This document shows, in pieces, positions 37,907-47,397 of a stretch of DNA of 64,000 nt. Made by a program: the position numbers and the translations under genes. The notes beneath the pieces were generated by a model. That model was not told where the DNA came from, made no database searches, and saw only the letters and a program-made list of their open reading frames with translations. Origin of the DNA: Novosphingobium aquimarinum (GTDB lineage Bacteria; Pseudomonadota; Alphaproteobacteria; Sphingomonadales; Sphingomonadaceae); the NCBI RefSeq assembly GCF_009746585.1, contig NZ_WRPO01000018.1:1-64000 (forward strand), read 5' to 3'. How positions within the stretch are numbered: the stretch's first letter is position 1; every line of letters begins with the position of its first letter.

Positions 37907-37986
37907 GAAGCTATCCGGAGCGACGGCGCTAACAACTCGCTCTTTGACCAGCCGGTGCCTGTTTTCAGCCTCCGGCCGGTCGTCGC

Positions 37987-38514
37987 TCAGCTCTCGCGCA
38001 GGCGGGGCAGCAGTTCGACGAAGTTGCAGGGCCGGTTGCGGCTGTCGAGCTGTTCGGCGAGGATACCGTCCCAGCCGTCCTTCACCGCGCCGTTCGAGCC
38101 GGGCAGGGCGAAGATGTAGGTTCCCCGGCTGACCACGGCGTGCGCGCGCGACTGGACGGTCGAGGTGCCGATGGTCTTGTAGCTCAGCCAGCGGAACAGC
38201 TCGCCGAAGCCGGGAATGTCCTTTTCCTTCACGCGGTCGAGCGCTTCCGGCGTGACGTCGCGGCCGGTAAGACCGGTGCCGCCGGTGCTGACCACAACGT
38301 CGATCTCCTGGTCGTCGATCCAGTTGTTGAAGCGGCTGGCGACTCGCGCCGCATCGTCGCGCTCGATCGCGCGTGCGGCGAGGCGGTGCCCCGCGGCCTT
38401 GATTCGCTCGGCGAGGATATCGCCCGAAGTGTCGTTTTCGGCAGTGCGCGTGTCCGAAATCGTCAGCAGCGCAATCGCGACCGGCTTGAACTCGCGGCTC
38501 TCGTCAACGGGCAT
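37987..38514 (-). CDS. moaB: Molybdenum cofactor biosynthesis protein B
   Basis: 175 residues. MoaB/MogA fold that binds molybdopterin and is linked to its adenylylation. VVVSTGGTGLTGRDVTPEAL and FALPGSNGAVKDGWDGIL are the conserved loops, with IALLTISDTRT at the N-terminus. Its start overlaps the end of the lytic transglycosylase gene by 11 bases, so the two are translationally coupled although the functions differ. No other moa genes are in the window. Confidence 0.95.
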   Translation of the reverse strand: MPVDESREFKPVAIALLTISDTRTAENDTSGDILAERIKAAGHRLAARAIERDDAARVASRFNNWIDDQEIDVVVSTGGTGLTGRDVTPEALDRVKEKDIPGFGELFRWLSYKTIGTSTVQSRAHAVVSRGTYIFALPGSNGAVKDGWDGILAEQLDSRNRPCNFVELLPRLRES

Positions 38515-40303
38515 TCGCGATGGTCCCGTTGGCCGCCATGCGCACGGCCCGCGAGCCGGTGAGCCCCGGGAAAGTCGGCCACATACCTTGTGCGAGCGCG
38601 ATGCGGCTTTCGGAATCGCCGCCCGCCTGCCGCTCGTACATCCAGTAATTACGCATGACGATGTTCACGTAGCCGCGCGTTTCCCAATAGGGGATCGACT
38701 CCATCCACAGCAGCGGATCGCCGCCGTCGTGCACTTCGCTGTTCCAGCGCATCACCGGCGAAAGCCCGGCGTTGTAGGCCGCCATCACCTTGGGCAGCAG
38801 TCCTTGCGTGCCCGAGGAGGTCTGGAGCACTTGCATGTGCCGCTGGCCGAACGCGAGATTGACTTCGGGGCGATTGAGATCGCTTTCGTTGCCGGTGTAG
38901 CCGAGCGTGCCCGAATGGTCCTTCGCGGCGGCTGGCATGATCTGCATCAGCCCGCGCGCGCCGGCCGGACTGACGACGCTGGTGCGGAACACCGATTCCT
39001 GCAGCGCGTGCGCGTAGACCAGCGCCGGATCGACCGTCCAGCCGCCCACCGGCGTCCACTTCGGGGTGGGGAAGCGAGTCGCCGGTTCGGGCTTGCCGCC
39101 ATTGGGCGCGTTGTACGCCATCCACAGCTGGGTGGAGGGCAGGCCCATGTCGCGCGCCAGCCGGCTGAGCGGCTCGTACTGCGAGGGGCTGCCGATGCGA
39201 GCCTGATGCCGCAAGACTTCGTCCGCGAGCGATGCCTGGCCGATCTCGTTGAGCGCGACCGCGGTGCGCACGTTGTCGATACCGCGCAACTGCTGCCAGT
39301 CGGCTTGCGCGAAGTCGGCTCCGGCGTGTTGCTCGGGCACCTTGAGGCCCAGGCTCTCGAAGGCGAGCATGCCATAAAGCGTCTCGTCGCGCTTCGCCGC
39401 CATCCGCAGCACGTCGGCAGCCGCTTCGGGCTTGCGACAGCGGACCAGCGCGCGGCTCTGCCAGTAGTAGGATGCGGACGTCAGCTCGTCGTTGGTCGAG
39501 CGCGCGGCGGCGTTGCGGAATGCGTCGGCGGCGCCGTCGCAGTCGCCCAGGCGCCAGGCCGCGAGCCCCGCGGTCCACCAGGCTTCGCCGACCCAGTCGC
39601 CCGTGCCTTGCGCGGCGCGCTGCGCCAGTTCGTAAGCCGGGGCATCCTGATTCTCGATGTAGAAGCTCCAGGCGATCCGCTGGCGCCATTCGGCCAGCGC
39701 CGAAGGGCTGAGCGATGTCTCGATCCCGTCGAGCAAAATGCGCGCGCCGAGCGGATCGTCGTTCTTGATGCGATCGAGGATCCCGTCGGAAATGGCGGCG
39801 GGCATCGTCCCGTCGTTGATCGCGGCAGGTTTGATGCGCTTGGCAAACGTGGGAAGCCGCACGAACGGCTGCTCGGCGGGGAGGGGGGGCAGCGTTTCCG
39901 CGCCACGCTTCAGCGCGAGCCGACCGATCTGGTCTGCCCCGGGAAGGCTGGTGCCTTGCGCGAGCCAGTTCTGCAGTTCGGGCAGCTCGATCCTCGGCGA
40001 GCCGGCGGCGAGATAGTATTCGGCGCGGGCCTGCTGGTGCAGCGGGCCGTCGGGCCGCTCGGCGAACATCTGCTGGACTTTCGCCCAGTCCTTGCTTTCG
40101 ATCGCGGCGAAGACCTGCTTGTAATACTCACGGTCATCGTGGCTGAGCAGCGAAGGCACCGCTGAACGGTCCGCGCGATTGCGGAAGTAATCGACCGCAG
40201 CGCTGTTGGCCAAGGCCGGCACTGGCGCGGCGAGGGCGGCGCAACAGGCGGCAAGCAGAACTGTCTTGATAGCAGATTGCAACGTTCGAGTTCCCCGGTT
40301 CAT
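38504..40303 (-). CDS. Periplasmic soluble lytic murein transglycosylase
   Basis: 599 residues. A signal peptide (ends APVPALA) leads a long alpha-superhelical region (about residues 35-410) and a C-terminal Slt domain with the catalytic glutamate in ALQESVFRT, then AGARGLMQIMP and AYNAG. Cleaves peptidoglycan glycan strands to 1,6-anhydro ends. The ATG at 40303 starts the signal peptide; the longer frame to 40393 only mirrors the gene upstream. Length fits Slt70-type proteins. Confidence 0.93.
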   Translation of the reverse strand: MNRGTRTLQSAIKTVLLAACCAALAAPVPALANSAAVDYFRNRADRSAVPSLLSHDDREYYKQVFAAIESKDWAKVQQMFAERPDGPLHQQARAEYYLAAGSPRIELPELQNWLAQGTSLPGADQIGRLALKRGAETLPPLPAEQPFVRLPTFAKRIKPAAINDGTMPAAISDGILDRIKNDDPLGARILLDGIETSLSPSALAEWRQRIAWSFYIENQDAPAYELAQRAAQGTGDWVGEAWWTAGLAAWRLGDCDGAADAFRNAAARSTNDELTSASYYWQSRALVRCRKPEAAADVLRMAAKRDETLYGMLAFESLGLKVPEQHAGADFAQADWQQLRGIDNVRTAVALNEIGQASLADEVLRHQARIGSPSQYEPLSRLARDMGLPSTQLWMAYNAPNGGKPEPATRFPTPKWTPVGGWTVDPALVYAHALQESVFRTSVVSPAGARGLMQIMPAAAKDHSGTLGYTGNESDLNRPEVNLAFGQRHMQVLQTSSGTQGLLPKVMAAYNAGLSPVMRWNSEVHDGGDPLLWMESIPYWETRGYVNIVMRNYWMYERQAGGDSESRIALAQGMWPTFPGLTGSRAVRMAANGTIANAR

Positions 40304-40319
40304 CCCCAGCGATTTCCGA

Positions 40320-41138
40320 TCAGGCTCGGTTCCATTCGAGCCATGCTTTCCAAAGAGCCGCTTTCCAGAAGGGACGCTGGTCCATCCCGGCAAGAGCTCT
40401 TGCAGCGAGCATCGGTATCGTCACGCCTTCATGCTTAAGAATTGCTAAACTTGCAGGGCCTTGCGGTGGCTCGTTGCCAAGCAGCGGCAGGACGTTGAAA
40501 CCCAAGACGAGCAAGCGCCTGGGCTCTGCCAATGCGATGTGCCTGAGCACGGCAGGCGCCAATACCGCGGGTTCCGCGCCGTGCCAGTCCGTGCCGGGGC
40601 TGTGCCGAGGCAGGAAGCTGGCATGATAGACCGAATCCGCATTGAACTTCGCTGCCTGAAGGAAGCCTTCGAGCAGACGCCCTTGCGGACCTGACAACAA
40701 CCGCTCGCGGTCGCCGACTTCGGGTTCGGGCACCAGCACCATCAGCTCGGCGCCGTGGGGACCGCGCGGCGGGATCCGCTGCCCGGTCCGGCCTTCGTCG
40801 AGCGCGGGCTCTTGCATCCACCACTGCTGAAAGGCCGCCAGATCGGTGGGCAGGCTTTCCGGAGGAATGGTGTGAGCACTTGGGGCAAGCGCCGAGGTCG
40901 ACGCAATCTGGCGGGGGGCGCTCACCGCTTCGCGAGAGCTTGGGGGGGCCTGGTCGTTCGCCGGGGCCATGGATCCGCGATCCGTCGGTGCCTGGTTGGC
41001 CGACGATTCGGCAGCGCCGGACGCGTCGATCCAGCTCTTCGGCTCGTCGACGAAGTCGCAATCCACGCCGGCTTCGCGCCACCAGTCGAGGACGGCAGCG
41101 AACTCACGCGCGAAATCGGGATTTGACCCAGTGGGCAT
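40320..41138 (-). CDS. Uracil-DNA-glycosylase-fold protein, probably diverged
   Basis: 272 residues from ATG 41138 (a TTG at 41174 would add 12). The N-terminal 110 residues are low-complexity and Ala/Ser/Pro-rich after an initial helix (FAREFAAVLDWWREAG). The C-terminal half resembles family 4/5 uracil-DNA glycosylases in order of elements (LMVLVPEPE, GRLLEGFLQAAKF, LVLGFNVLPLLG, KAALWKAWLEW). The active-site GExPG motif, the cluster cysteines and the HPS motif are not evident, so activity is doubtful. It lies 16 bases upstream of the transglycosylase gene on the same strand. Assignment is by overall pattern only. Confidence 0.6.
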   Translation of the reverse strand: MPTGSNPDFAREFAAVLDWWREAGVDCDFVDEPKSWIDASGAAESSANQAPTDRGSMAPANDQAPPSSREAVSAPRQIASTSALAPSAHTIPPESLPTDLAAFQQWWMQEPALDEGRTGQRIPPRGPHGAELMVLVPEPEVGDRERLLSGPQGRLLEGFLQAAKFNADSVYHASFLPRHSPGTDWHGAEPAVLAPAVLRHIALAEPRRLLVLGFNVLPLLGNEPPQGPASLAILKHEGVTIPMLAARALAGMDQRPFWKAALWKAWLEWNRA

Positions 41139-41231
41139 GCCACGGGTCTTGACCTGCCGCACTCCACCAATCAAGGCTCTTTAAATGGCTAATCGCCCGG
41201 TAAAACAAAAGACGACAGGACACGGAGCCCC

Positions 41232-42884
41232 ATGAGCGAACGCGAATCGATGCCTTATGACGTGGTCGTTGTCGGCGGCGGACCCGCCGGCCTATCCACC
41301 GCGATCCGGTTGAAGCAGATCGATCCCGAGCTCAGCGTGGTGGTGCTCGAAAAGGGCTCAGAGATCGGCGCGCACATCCTTTCGGGTGCGGTGGTCGATC
41401 CCAAGGCGCTCGACGAATTGCTGCCCGAATGGCGCGAGATGGACTGCCCGCTGGCCGAAACGCCGGTGACCGACAACTGGCACTGGTACATGACCAAGGG
41501 CAAGAAGCTCTCGATGCCGCATATCCTGATGCCGCCGTTCATGTCGAACGACGGCAACTACACCGGCTCGCTCGGCAATCTGTGTCGCTGGCTGGCGGAA
41601 AAGGCCGAGGAAATGGAGATCGAGATCTTCCCCGGCTTCCCCGCCGCGGAAGTTCTCTATGACGATCAGGGCCGCGTGACCGGCGTTGCCACCGGCGACA
41701 TGGGTGTGGCGCGCGACGGCAGCCACAAGGGCGACTACCAGCCCGGCATGGAACTGCTCGGCAAGTACACCGTGTTCTGCGAAGGCGCGCGAGGTCAACT
41801 GACCAAGCTGCTGAAAGTGCAGTACGATCTGGAGGCCGATTGCGAGCCTCAGGTCTATGGTCTCGGCATCAAGGAGCTGTGGGACATCGATCCCGACAAG
41901 CACGTCCCCGGCCGCGTGATCCACACCCAGGGCTGGCCGCTCTCGGAGAGTGATAGCTGGGGTGGCGGGTTCCTCTACCACCAGGCCAACAATCAGGTGG
42001 CGATCGGGTTCGTCACCGCGCTCGATTACAAGAATCCCTACGTCTATCCGTTCGAGGAATTCCAGCGCTGGAAGCAGCACCCGGAGATTCGCGCGATTCT
42101 CGAAGGTGGCAAGCGCGTTGCGTACGGTGCGCGTGCGATCAACGAGGGCGGCTGGCAGTCGGTGCCCAAGCTGGCGTTCCCCGGCGGTGTGCTTGCGGGC
42201 TGTTCGGCGGGCTTCGTCAACGTGCCGCGTATCAAGGGCACGCACACCGCGATGAAGAGCGGCATGCTTGCCGCCGAAGCGATTGCCGCTGCGATCAAGG
42301 CGGGCCGCGAGCAGGACAGCCTCGACGAATACGATGCCGCGGTGCGCGACAGCTGGATCGCAACGGAGCTCAAGCTCGTCCAGAACGCCGAGCCGCTTGT
42401 CGCCAAGTGGGGCGGCGAGATGGGCACCGTGCTGGCCGGCGCCGATATGTGGCTGCGCACGCTGTTCGGCTTCGGCGTCGCCAAGCCGATGAAGCACCAC
42501 CCGGACTACCGCGCCACCGGCCGCGCCGATCTGTATAAGCCGATCGCCTATCCCAAGCCCGATGGCCAGATCACCTTCGACCGGCTCACCAGCGTGTCGT
42601 TCTCGTTCACCAACCACGAGGAAGACCAGCCGTGCCACTTGAAGCTCAAGGACCCGGACTATCCGACCGCGGTGGAACTGCCGGTCTATGGCGGCCCTTC
42701 GACCCGGTACTGCCCGGCGGGCGTCTATGAGTACGTGACCAACGAGGACACTGGCGAAAAGCGTTTCCAGATCAACGCGCAGAACTGCGTCCACTGCAAG
42801 ACGTGCGATATCAAGGATCCGGGTCAGCAGATCGTCTGGACCGCGCCAGAGGGCGGCGGCGGGCCGAATTACCCGAATATGTGA
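41232..42884 (+). CDS. Electron-transfer-flavoprotein:ubiquinone oxidoreductase
   Basis: 550 residues, standard length. Passes electrons from reduced ETF (fed by acyl-CoA dehydrogenases) to ubiquinone at the inner membrane. FAD motif VVVGGGPAGLSTAIRL at the N-terminus, family segment GSEIGAHILSGAVVDP, and a C-terminal 4Fe-4S ferredoxin-like domain (RYCPAGVYEY and CVHCKTCDIKDP). It would serve the isovaleryl-CoA dehydrogenase at 50.2 kb. An 11-bp inverted repeat (42882-42892 with 42939-42949) follows the stop. Confidence 0.95.
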   Translation: MSERESMPYDVVVVGGGPAGLSTAIRLKQIDPELSVVVLEKGSEIGAHILSGAVVDPKALDELLPEWREMDCPLAETPVTDNWHWYMTKGKKLSMPHILMPPFMSNDGNYTGSLGNLCRWLAEKAEEMEIEIFPGFPAAEVLYDDQGRVTGVATGDMGVARDGSHKGDYQPGMELLGKYTVFCEGARGQLTKLLKVQYDLEADCEPQVYGLGIKELWDIDPDKHVPGRVIHTQGWPLSESDSWGGGFLYHQANNQVAIGFVTALDYKNPYVYPFEEFQRWKQHPEIRAILEGGKRVAYGARAINEGGWQSVPKLAFPGGVLAGCSAGFVNVPRIKGTHTAMKSGMLAAEAIAAAIKAGREQDSLDEYDAAVRDSWIATELKLVQNAEPLVAKWGGEMGTVLAGADMWLRTLFGFGVAKPMKHHPDYRATGRADLYKPIAYPKPDGQITFDRLTSVSFSFTNHEEDQPCHLKLKDPDYPTAVELPVYGGPSTRYCPAGVYEYVTNEDTGEKRFQINAQNCVHCKTCDIKDPGQQIVWTAPEGGGGPNYPNM

Positions 42885-42973
42885 TGGGCGATGAGGGGCG
42901 TTGGTTGGCTTTTTGATCGTCGCCGCCGCGCTTTGTTGATCGCCCATCATGATAAATGGTAGCCGTAAACACG

Positions 42974-43064
42974 CGTCACCCTGAACTCGTTTCAGGGTCC
43001 ATTTCTCGTAACGCAATGCCGGTCCGGGAGGCGGAATGGATGCTGAAACGAGTTCAGCATGACG
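42974..43064. repeat. REP-like palindromic element, copy 3 (variant arm)
   Basis: Arms 42974-43002 and 43036-43064, spacer 33 bases. The right arm equals copy 2. The left arm reads ACCCTGAA...TTCAGGGT instead of ATGCTGAA...TTCAGCAT, so its own small hairpin is still perfect while pairing with the other arm is lost at six positions. Lies between the ETF-QO gene and ispE. Confidence 0.9.
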
Positions 43065-43102
43065 GGGTTTCTAGGATGAGGCTCGGTTTCAGGTGACGTG
43101 AT

Positions 43103-43912
43103 GTGAGCGCAGAGACCGCCTACGCCAAGATCAACCTCGCGCTGCATGTCCGCAGGCGGCGCGAGGATGAGTATCATGAACTCGAAACGGTGTTCGCCTT
43201 CGTCGATCAGGGCGATCGGCTGACGGCGCGCGTGGCGGCGCAGGACGAGCTCCGAACGCATGGTGAGTTCGCCGGGCAACTCACGGATCCGTTTGGCAAT
43301 ATCGTCGCGCAGGCCTTGTCCGGACTGCCGCATGGCAAGGGCTGGGCGGTCGAACTGGAGAAGCGCTTGCCGGTCGCAGCCGGGCTGGGCGGTGGCTCGG
43401 CGGACGCGGGGGCGGTGTTCCGGATGGTGGAGACCGAACACGGCTTGCCCGAAGACTGGCATGCGCGCGCGGCGAAGCTGGGCGCGGATGTGCCGGCCTG
43501 CGTGCGCAGCGAGGCTTGCATCGGTAGGGGGACCGGCACCGAGCTCGAACCCGTGCCGAACGATCTGGCCGGTTGTCCGGTCCTGCTGGTCAATCCGCGC
43601 GTGGCACTGGCGACGGGGCCGGTGTTCAAGGGCTGGGACGGCAAGGATCGCGGCGCTCTGCCCGAGGGCGACTTGCGCGCGATCGCGCTCGCCGGCCGCA
43701 ATGACCTCGAAGCGCCGGCTATCGTGATCGCGCCGGTGATCGCCGACGTGCTGGAAGCCCTGCGCAGGACTGCGCCATGGCTCGCGCGCATGTCGGGCTC
43801 GGGCGCGACCTGTTTCGCGCTCTACGATACCCCGCAAGCGCGCGACGCGTCGGCTGCAGCGATCGCTTCCGAGCATGCCGACTGGTGGCAGATGAGCGGA
43901 GCCTTGCGATAA
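43103..43912 (+). CDS. ispE: 4-diphosphocytidyl-2-C-methyl-D-erythritol kinase
   Basis: 269 residues. GHMP kinase of the methylerythritol phosphate route to isoprenoids. AYAKINLALHV at the N-terminus, the ATP loop PVAAGLGGGSADAGA, and the C-terminal MSGSGATCFAL motif are diagnostic. Start is GTG at 43103. Its TAA overlaps the ATG of the next gene (TAATG), so the two are coupled. Confidence 0.95.
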   Translation: MSAETAYAKINLALHVRRRREDEYHELETVFAFVDQGDRLTARVAAQDELRTHGEFAGQLTDPFGNIVAQALSGLPHGKGWAVELEKRLPVAAGLGGGSADAGAVFRMVETEHGLPEDWHARAAKLGADVPACVRSEACIGRGTGTELEPVPNDLAGCPVLLVNPRVALATGPVFKGWDGKDRGALPEGDLRAIALAGRNDLEAPAIVIAPVIADVLEALRRTAPWLARMSGSGATCFALYDTPQARDASAAAIASEHADWWQMSGALR

Positions 43913-44634
43913 TGTCCGAAGCTTATCGCCTTCTCGGTACACCCAGCGCGGGTGGCATCCTCATCGTCGCCGATCACGCCTCGAATCGTGTGCCCGACGA
44001 CATTGCGCTGGGCATCGATCCCGCGCTCATGAGCGAGCACATCGCCATCGACATCGGCGTCGCCGGGATCGCTGAGCACATGGTCCGCCACGACGGCGTC
44101 GCCGCGATGCTGGGCAACGTCAGCCGCCTCGTGTGCGACACCAACCGCACCGAAACCGATCCCGCCGCGATCCCTGAAGCCAGCGACGGCCACCCGATCC
44201 CCGGCAACATCGGCATCGACCGCGAGGCGCGACTGGCGCGCTTTCATCGCCCGTTTCACCACCGCCTGACGCGGCTGCTCGCAGACACGCCGCCCGCGCT
44301 GACGCTGATCCTGCACAGCTACACACCGCGCCTCGCCAGCAGGCCCGACGAACTTCGCCCCTGGCACTGCGGGCTCCTCTACGACAACGACGATCGCGGC
44401 GCGCGCCTCGCGCAGCCGCTGCTCGAGGCCGATGGCCTCGTGGTCGGCGACCAACTGCCGTATTCGGGCAAAGTCTATAACGCCGCGATCGAGCGGCACG
44501 TCGAAAGCGCGGGGCGGGCCTATCTCTACATCGAGGTCCGGCAGGATCTGATCGAGGATCGGGCCGGGCAGGCCGAGTGGGCCGAGCGGCTGGAGCGGAT
44601 CTGCCGGCAGATAGGCGCGCAGCTTGCTCGATGA
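43912..44634 (+). CDS. N-formylglutamate amidohydrolase-family protein
   Basis: 240 residues. Matches the FGase family by ILIVADHASNRVPDD, VCDTNRTETDP, ILHSYTPRL and GQLPYSGKVYN-type segments (here GDQLPYSGKVY). Family members hydrolyse N-formylglutamate or related substrates with a metal ion. Coupled to ispE by a TAATG overlap, with no histidine-degradation gene nearby, so the histidine-pathway role is uncertain. Confidence 0.88.
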   Translation: MSEAYRLLGTPSAGGILIVADHASNRVPDDIALGIDPALMSEHIAIDIGVAGIAEHMVRHDGVAAMLGNVSRLVCDTNRTETDPAAIPEASDGHPIPGNIGIDREARLARFHRPFHHRLTRLLADTPPALTLILHSYTPRLASRPDELRPWHCGLLYDNDDRGARLAQPLLEADGLVVGDQLPYSGKVYNAAIERHVESAGRAYLYIEVRQDLIEDRAGQAEWAERLERICRQIGAQLAR

Positions 44635-44685
44635 CGGCGGCGCCTATTGCTCGGCCGGCTGCGCGATGAGGGGAGGGAGTACTCG

Positions 44686-45057
44686 ATGCAGTCCTTGCTG
44701 ATCGATCTGGCACACGCCACTCGGGCCGGGTTCGAGGCGGTGGGGATCCTCGCGATCATTATCGGCGCGGTCTGGTCCGCGCTTCAGGCGCTGATCGACC
44801 GGGTTCGCGCGGGTCGTTGGGACGTGCGCTGTTTCCGCTCACGCCTGGGCCGCTCGATCCTGCTCGGGCTGGAATTCCTGGTCGCCGGGGACATCATCAA
44901 CACCGTGGCGCTCGAACCGAGCCTCGAGAGCGTGGGCATTCTCGGCGCGGTCGTGGTGATCCGGACGTTCCTGAGCTGGTCGCTCGAAGTCGAGATCGAG
45001 GGCAGATGGCCGTGGCAAAGCAAGCGGTCACCGAACGAAAACGGCGCTTCCGGCTGA
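44686..45057 (+). CDS. DUF1622 membrane protein
   Basis: 123 residues with two or three membrane spans (about residues 17-37, 58-75 and 85-100). The conserved DUF1622 core is clear: RLGRSILLGLEFLVAGDI then VVIRTFLSWSLEVEIEG. Function unknown in all cases I know. GGGAGGGAG precedes the ATG at 44686. Confidence 0.88.
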   Translation: MQSLLIDLAHATRAGFEAVGILAIIIGAVWSALQALIDRVRAGRWDVRCFRSRLGRSILLGLEFLVAGDIINTVALEPSLESVGILGAVVVIRTFLSWSLEVEIEGRWPWQSKRSPNENGASG

Positions 45058-45179
45058 GCCGTCGCCTGGTTTTCGCGGCATAGATCCCCCATTTTTGCAT
45101 CGCCAGGCGCTGCGGATTCCTTTAGGGCCGGCCCCCGCACCCGTGGTTTTCCACCGCGTTCCACCGGAGTTTGACTGAC

Positions 45180-47036
45180 ATGCCCGCCTATCGTTCCCGC
45201 ACCACCACTCACGGCCGCAACATGGCAGGCGCGCGCGGGCTGTGGCGCGCGACCGGCATGAAGGACAGCGATTTCGGCAAGCCGATCATCGCGGTGGTGA
45301 ACTCGTTCACCCAGTTTGTGCCGGGCCACGTCCACCTCAAGGATCTTGGCCAGCTGGTCGCGCGCGAGATTGAGGCGTCGGGCGGCGTCGCCAAGGAGTT
45401 CAACACCATCGCGGTCGATGACGGCATCGCCATGGGCCACGACGGCATGCTCTATTCCTTGCCGAGCCGTGATCTTATCGCCGACAGCGTGGAGTACATG
45501 GTCAATGCGCATTGCGCCGATGCGATGGTGTGCATCTCGAACTGCGACAAGATTACGCCGGGCATGCTGATGGCGGCGATGCGGATCAACATTCCTTGCG
45601 TGTTCGTCTCGGGCGGGCCGATGGAGGCGGGCAAGGTCGTGCTCAAGGGCAAGGAGCGCGCGCTGGACCTGGTCGATGCGATGGTTGCGGCCGCCGACGA
45701 AAGCTATTCGGACGAGGACGTGACGGCCATCGAACGTTCGGCCTGCCCGACCTGCGGTTCGTGCTCCGGCATGTTCACGGCCAATTCGATGAATTGCCTG
45801 ACCGAGGCGCTGGGCCTCTCGCTGCCCGGCAACGGCTCGACCCTCGCCACCCACGGCGATCGCGAACGGCTGTTCCGTGAAGCGGGGCGGCTCGTGGTCG
45901 ATCTTTGTCATCGCTATTACGAGAACGACGACGAAGCCGCGCTGCCGCGCAATATCGCCACGTTCGAAGCGTTCGAGAACGCGATGAGCCTCGATATCGC
46001 GATGGGCGGATCGACCAACACCGTGCTCCACTTGCTGGCCGCCGCGCACGAGGCCGGGGTCGACTTCACGATGAACGACATCGACCGGCTTTCGCGCCAG
46101 GTTCCGTGCCTTTCGAAAGTCGCGCCGGCCAAGGCGGATGTGCACATGGAAGACGTGCACCGGGCCGGCGGGATCATGGCGATCCTGGGCGAGCTGGACC
46201 GTGCCGGGCTGCTTCATGCCGAGTGCCCGACGGTCCATGCGCGCACGTTGGGCGACGCGCTCAAGCGCTGGGACATCGCGCAGACCAACGAACCGAGCGT
46301 GCAGGAATTCTACCGCGCCGCGCCTGGCGGGGTGCCGACGCAAGTCGCCTTCAGCCAGTCGCGCCGCTGGAGCGAACTCGATCTCGACCGCGAGGGGGGC
46401 GTGATCCGGTCCAAGGAGCACGCCTTCTCGCAGGACGGCGGACTTGCGGTGCTTTACGGCAATATCGCGCGCGATGGCTGCATCGTGAAGACGGCCGGCG
46501 TCGACGAATCGATCCTAAAATTCACCGGGAAGGCAAGGGTCTACGAAAGTCAGGACGCGGCAGTCGCCGGCATCCTGGGCGGGCAGGTCGAAGCAGGCGA
46601 TGTGGTGGTGATCCGTTATGAAGGCCCGCGTGGCGGTCCCGGCATGCAGGAAATGCTGTACCCCACCAGTTATTTGAAATCGAAGGGCCTTGGCGCCGAA
46701 TGCGCGCTGCTGACGGACGGGCGCTTCTCGGGCGGCACCTCCGGCCTTTCCATCGGCCACGTCTCGCCGGAAGCGGCCGAAGGCGGCGCGATCGGACTGG
46801 TCGAGAACGGCGACATCATCGAGATCGACATTCCGGGGCGCACGATCAATCTCGACGTCACCGACGCTGAACTGGCGCAGCGCCGCGCGAACCACGAAAC
46901 GAAGGGTGACGACGCTTGGCAGCCGGTCCATCCGCGCCAGCGCAAGGTCTCGCCCGCGTTGCAGGCCTACGCGGCCATGACCACGAGCGCGGCGCGCGGC
47001 GCGGTGCGTGACGTCACGCAGCTGAAGCGGGGCTGA
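45180..47036 (+). CDS. ilvD: Dihydroxy-acid dehydratase
   Basis: 618 residues. Dehydrates 2,3-dihydroxy-3-methyl acids in valine, leucine and isoleucine synthesis. Cluster cysteines are visible in [11 protein letters not shown] and [18 protein letters not shown]; later motifs [28 protein letters not shown] and [21 protein letters not shown] are intact. ATG at 45180 is preferred to TTG 45171 because the GGAG site at 45166 is then correctly spaced. The lipoprotein and the NAD(P)H-hydrate repair gene follow closely, suggesting one operon. Confidence 0.97.
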   Translation: MPAYRSRTTTHGRNMAGARGLWRATGMKDSDFGKPIIAVVNSFTQFVPGHVHLKDLGQLVAREIEASGGVAKEFNTIAVDDGIAMGHDGMLYSLPSRDLIADSVEYMVNAHCADAMVCISNCDKITPGMLMAAMRINIPCVFVSGGPMEAGKVVLKGKERALDLVDAMVAAADESYSDEDVTAIERSACPTCGSCSGMFTANSMNCLTEALGLSLPGNGSTLATHGDRERLFREAGRLVVDLCHRYYENDDEAALPRNIATFEAFENAMSLDIAMGGSTNTVLHLLAAAHEAGVDFTMNDIDRLSRQVPCLSKVAPAKADVHMEDVHRAGGIMAILGELDRAGLLHAECPTVHARTLGDALKRWDIAQTNEPSVQEFYRAAPGGVPTQVAFSQSRRWSELDLDREGGVIRSKEHAFSQDGGLAVLYGNIARDGCIVKTAGVDESILKFTGKARVYESQDAAVAGILGGQVEAGDVVVIRYEGPRGGPGMQEMLYPTSYLKSKGLGAECALLTDGRFSGGTSGLSIGHVSPEAAEGGAIGLVENGDIIEIDIPGRTINLDVTDAELAQRRANHETKGDDAWQPVHPRQRKVSPALQAYAAMTTSAARGAVRDVTQLKRG

Positions 47037-47040
47037 GGCG

Positions 47041-47397
47041 ATGCGGGTTCTGCTGGCCGGATTGCCGTTGTCGCTGCTTGCCGCCTGCTCTTCGGGCGAT
47101 ACGCCGCCGCCCGTCGCGGAAGGCGAGGAGCATGTTGCCTGCGCCGTCGGCGGCGAGACGGAGATGAAGGAAGTCTGTGCGGTCGAACGGTCCGAAGCCG
47201 ACGGGAAGCTTACGCTGGTGGTGCGCCATCCGGACGGCGCGTTCCGGCGCTTCGACGTGTTGACCGACGGCCGCGGCCTGGCGGTCAGCGACGGTGCCGA
47301 GGAGGCGGTTACGCGCCTCGAGGATGGCAAGTTCGCAGTCACGGTGGGCGAGGACCGCTATCTCTTTCCGATGACGGCGAAGCATGCAGGGCAGTGA
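47041..47397 (+). CDS. Small hypothetical lipoprotein
   Basis: 118 residues. Lipobox LLAAC (Cys16) and two further cysteines (HVACAVGG and EVCAVER). The remainder is a beta-rich domain of unknown family. It starts four bases after ilvD and its 3' end overlaps the NAD(P)H-hydrate repair gene by 14 bases, so it is firmly inside that operon. Confidence 0.78.
   Translation: MRVLLAGLPLSLLAACSSGDTPPPVAEGEEHVACAVGGETEMKEVCAVERSEADGKLTLVVRHPDGAFRRFDVLTDGRGLAVSDGAEEAVTRLEDGKFAVTVGEDRYLFPMTAKHAGQ

Noticed and set aside
36831-39000. Long plus-strand frames opposite the P450, moaB and transglycosylase genes
   Set aside because: They run antisense to three well-supported genes and show only Arg/Gly/His-rich sequence.
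42882-42949. 11-bp inverted repeat (TGATGGGCGAT / ATCGCCCATCA) after the ETF-QO gene as a terminator
   Set aside because: The loop is 46 bases and no T-run follows the stem, so a terminator call is weak; mentioned only as a repeat in the gene entry.
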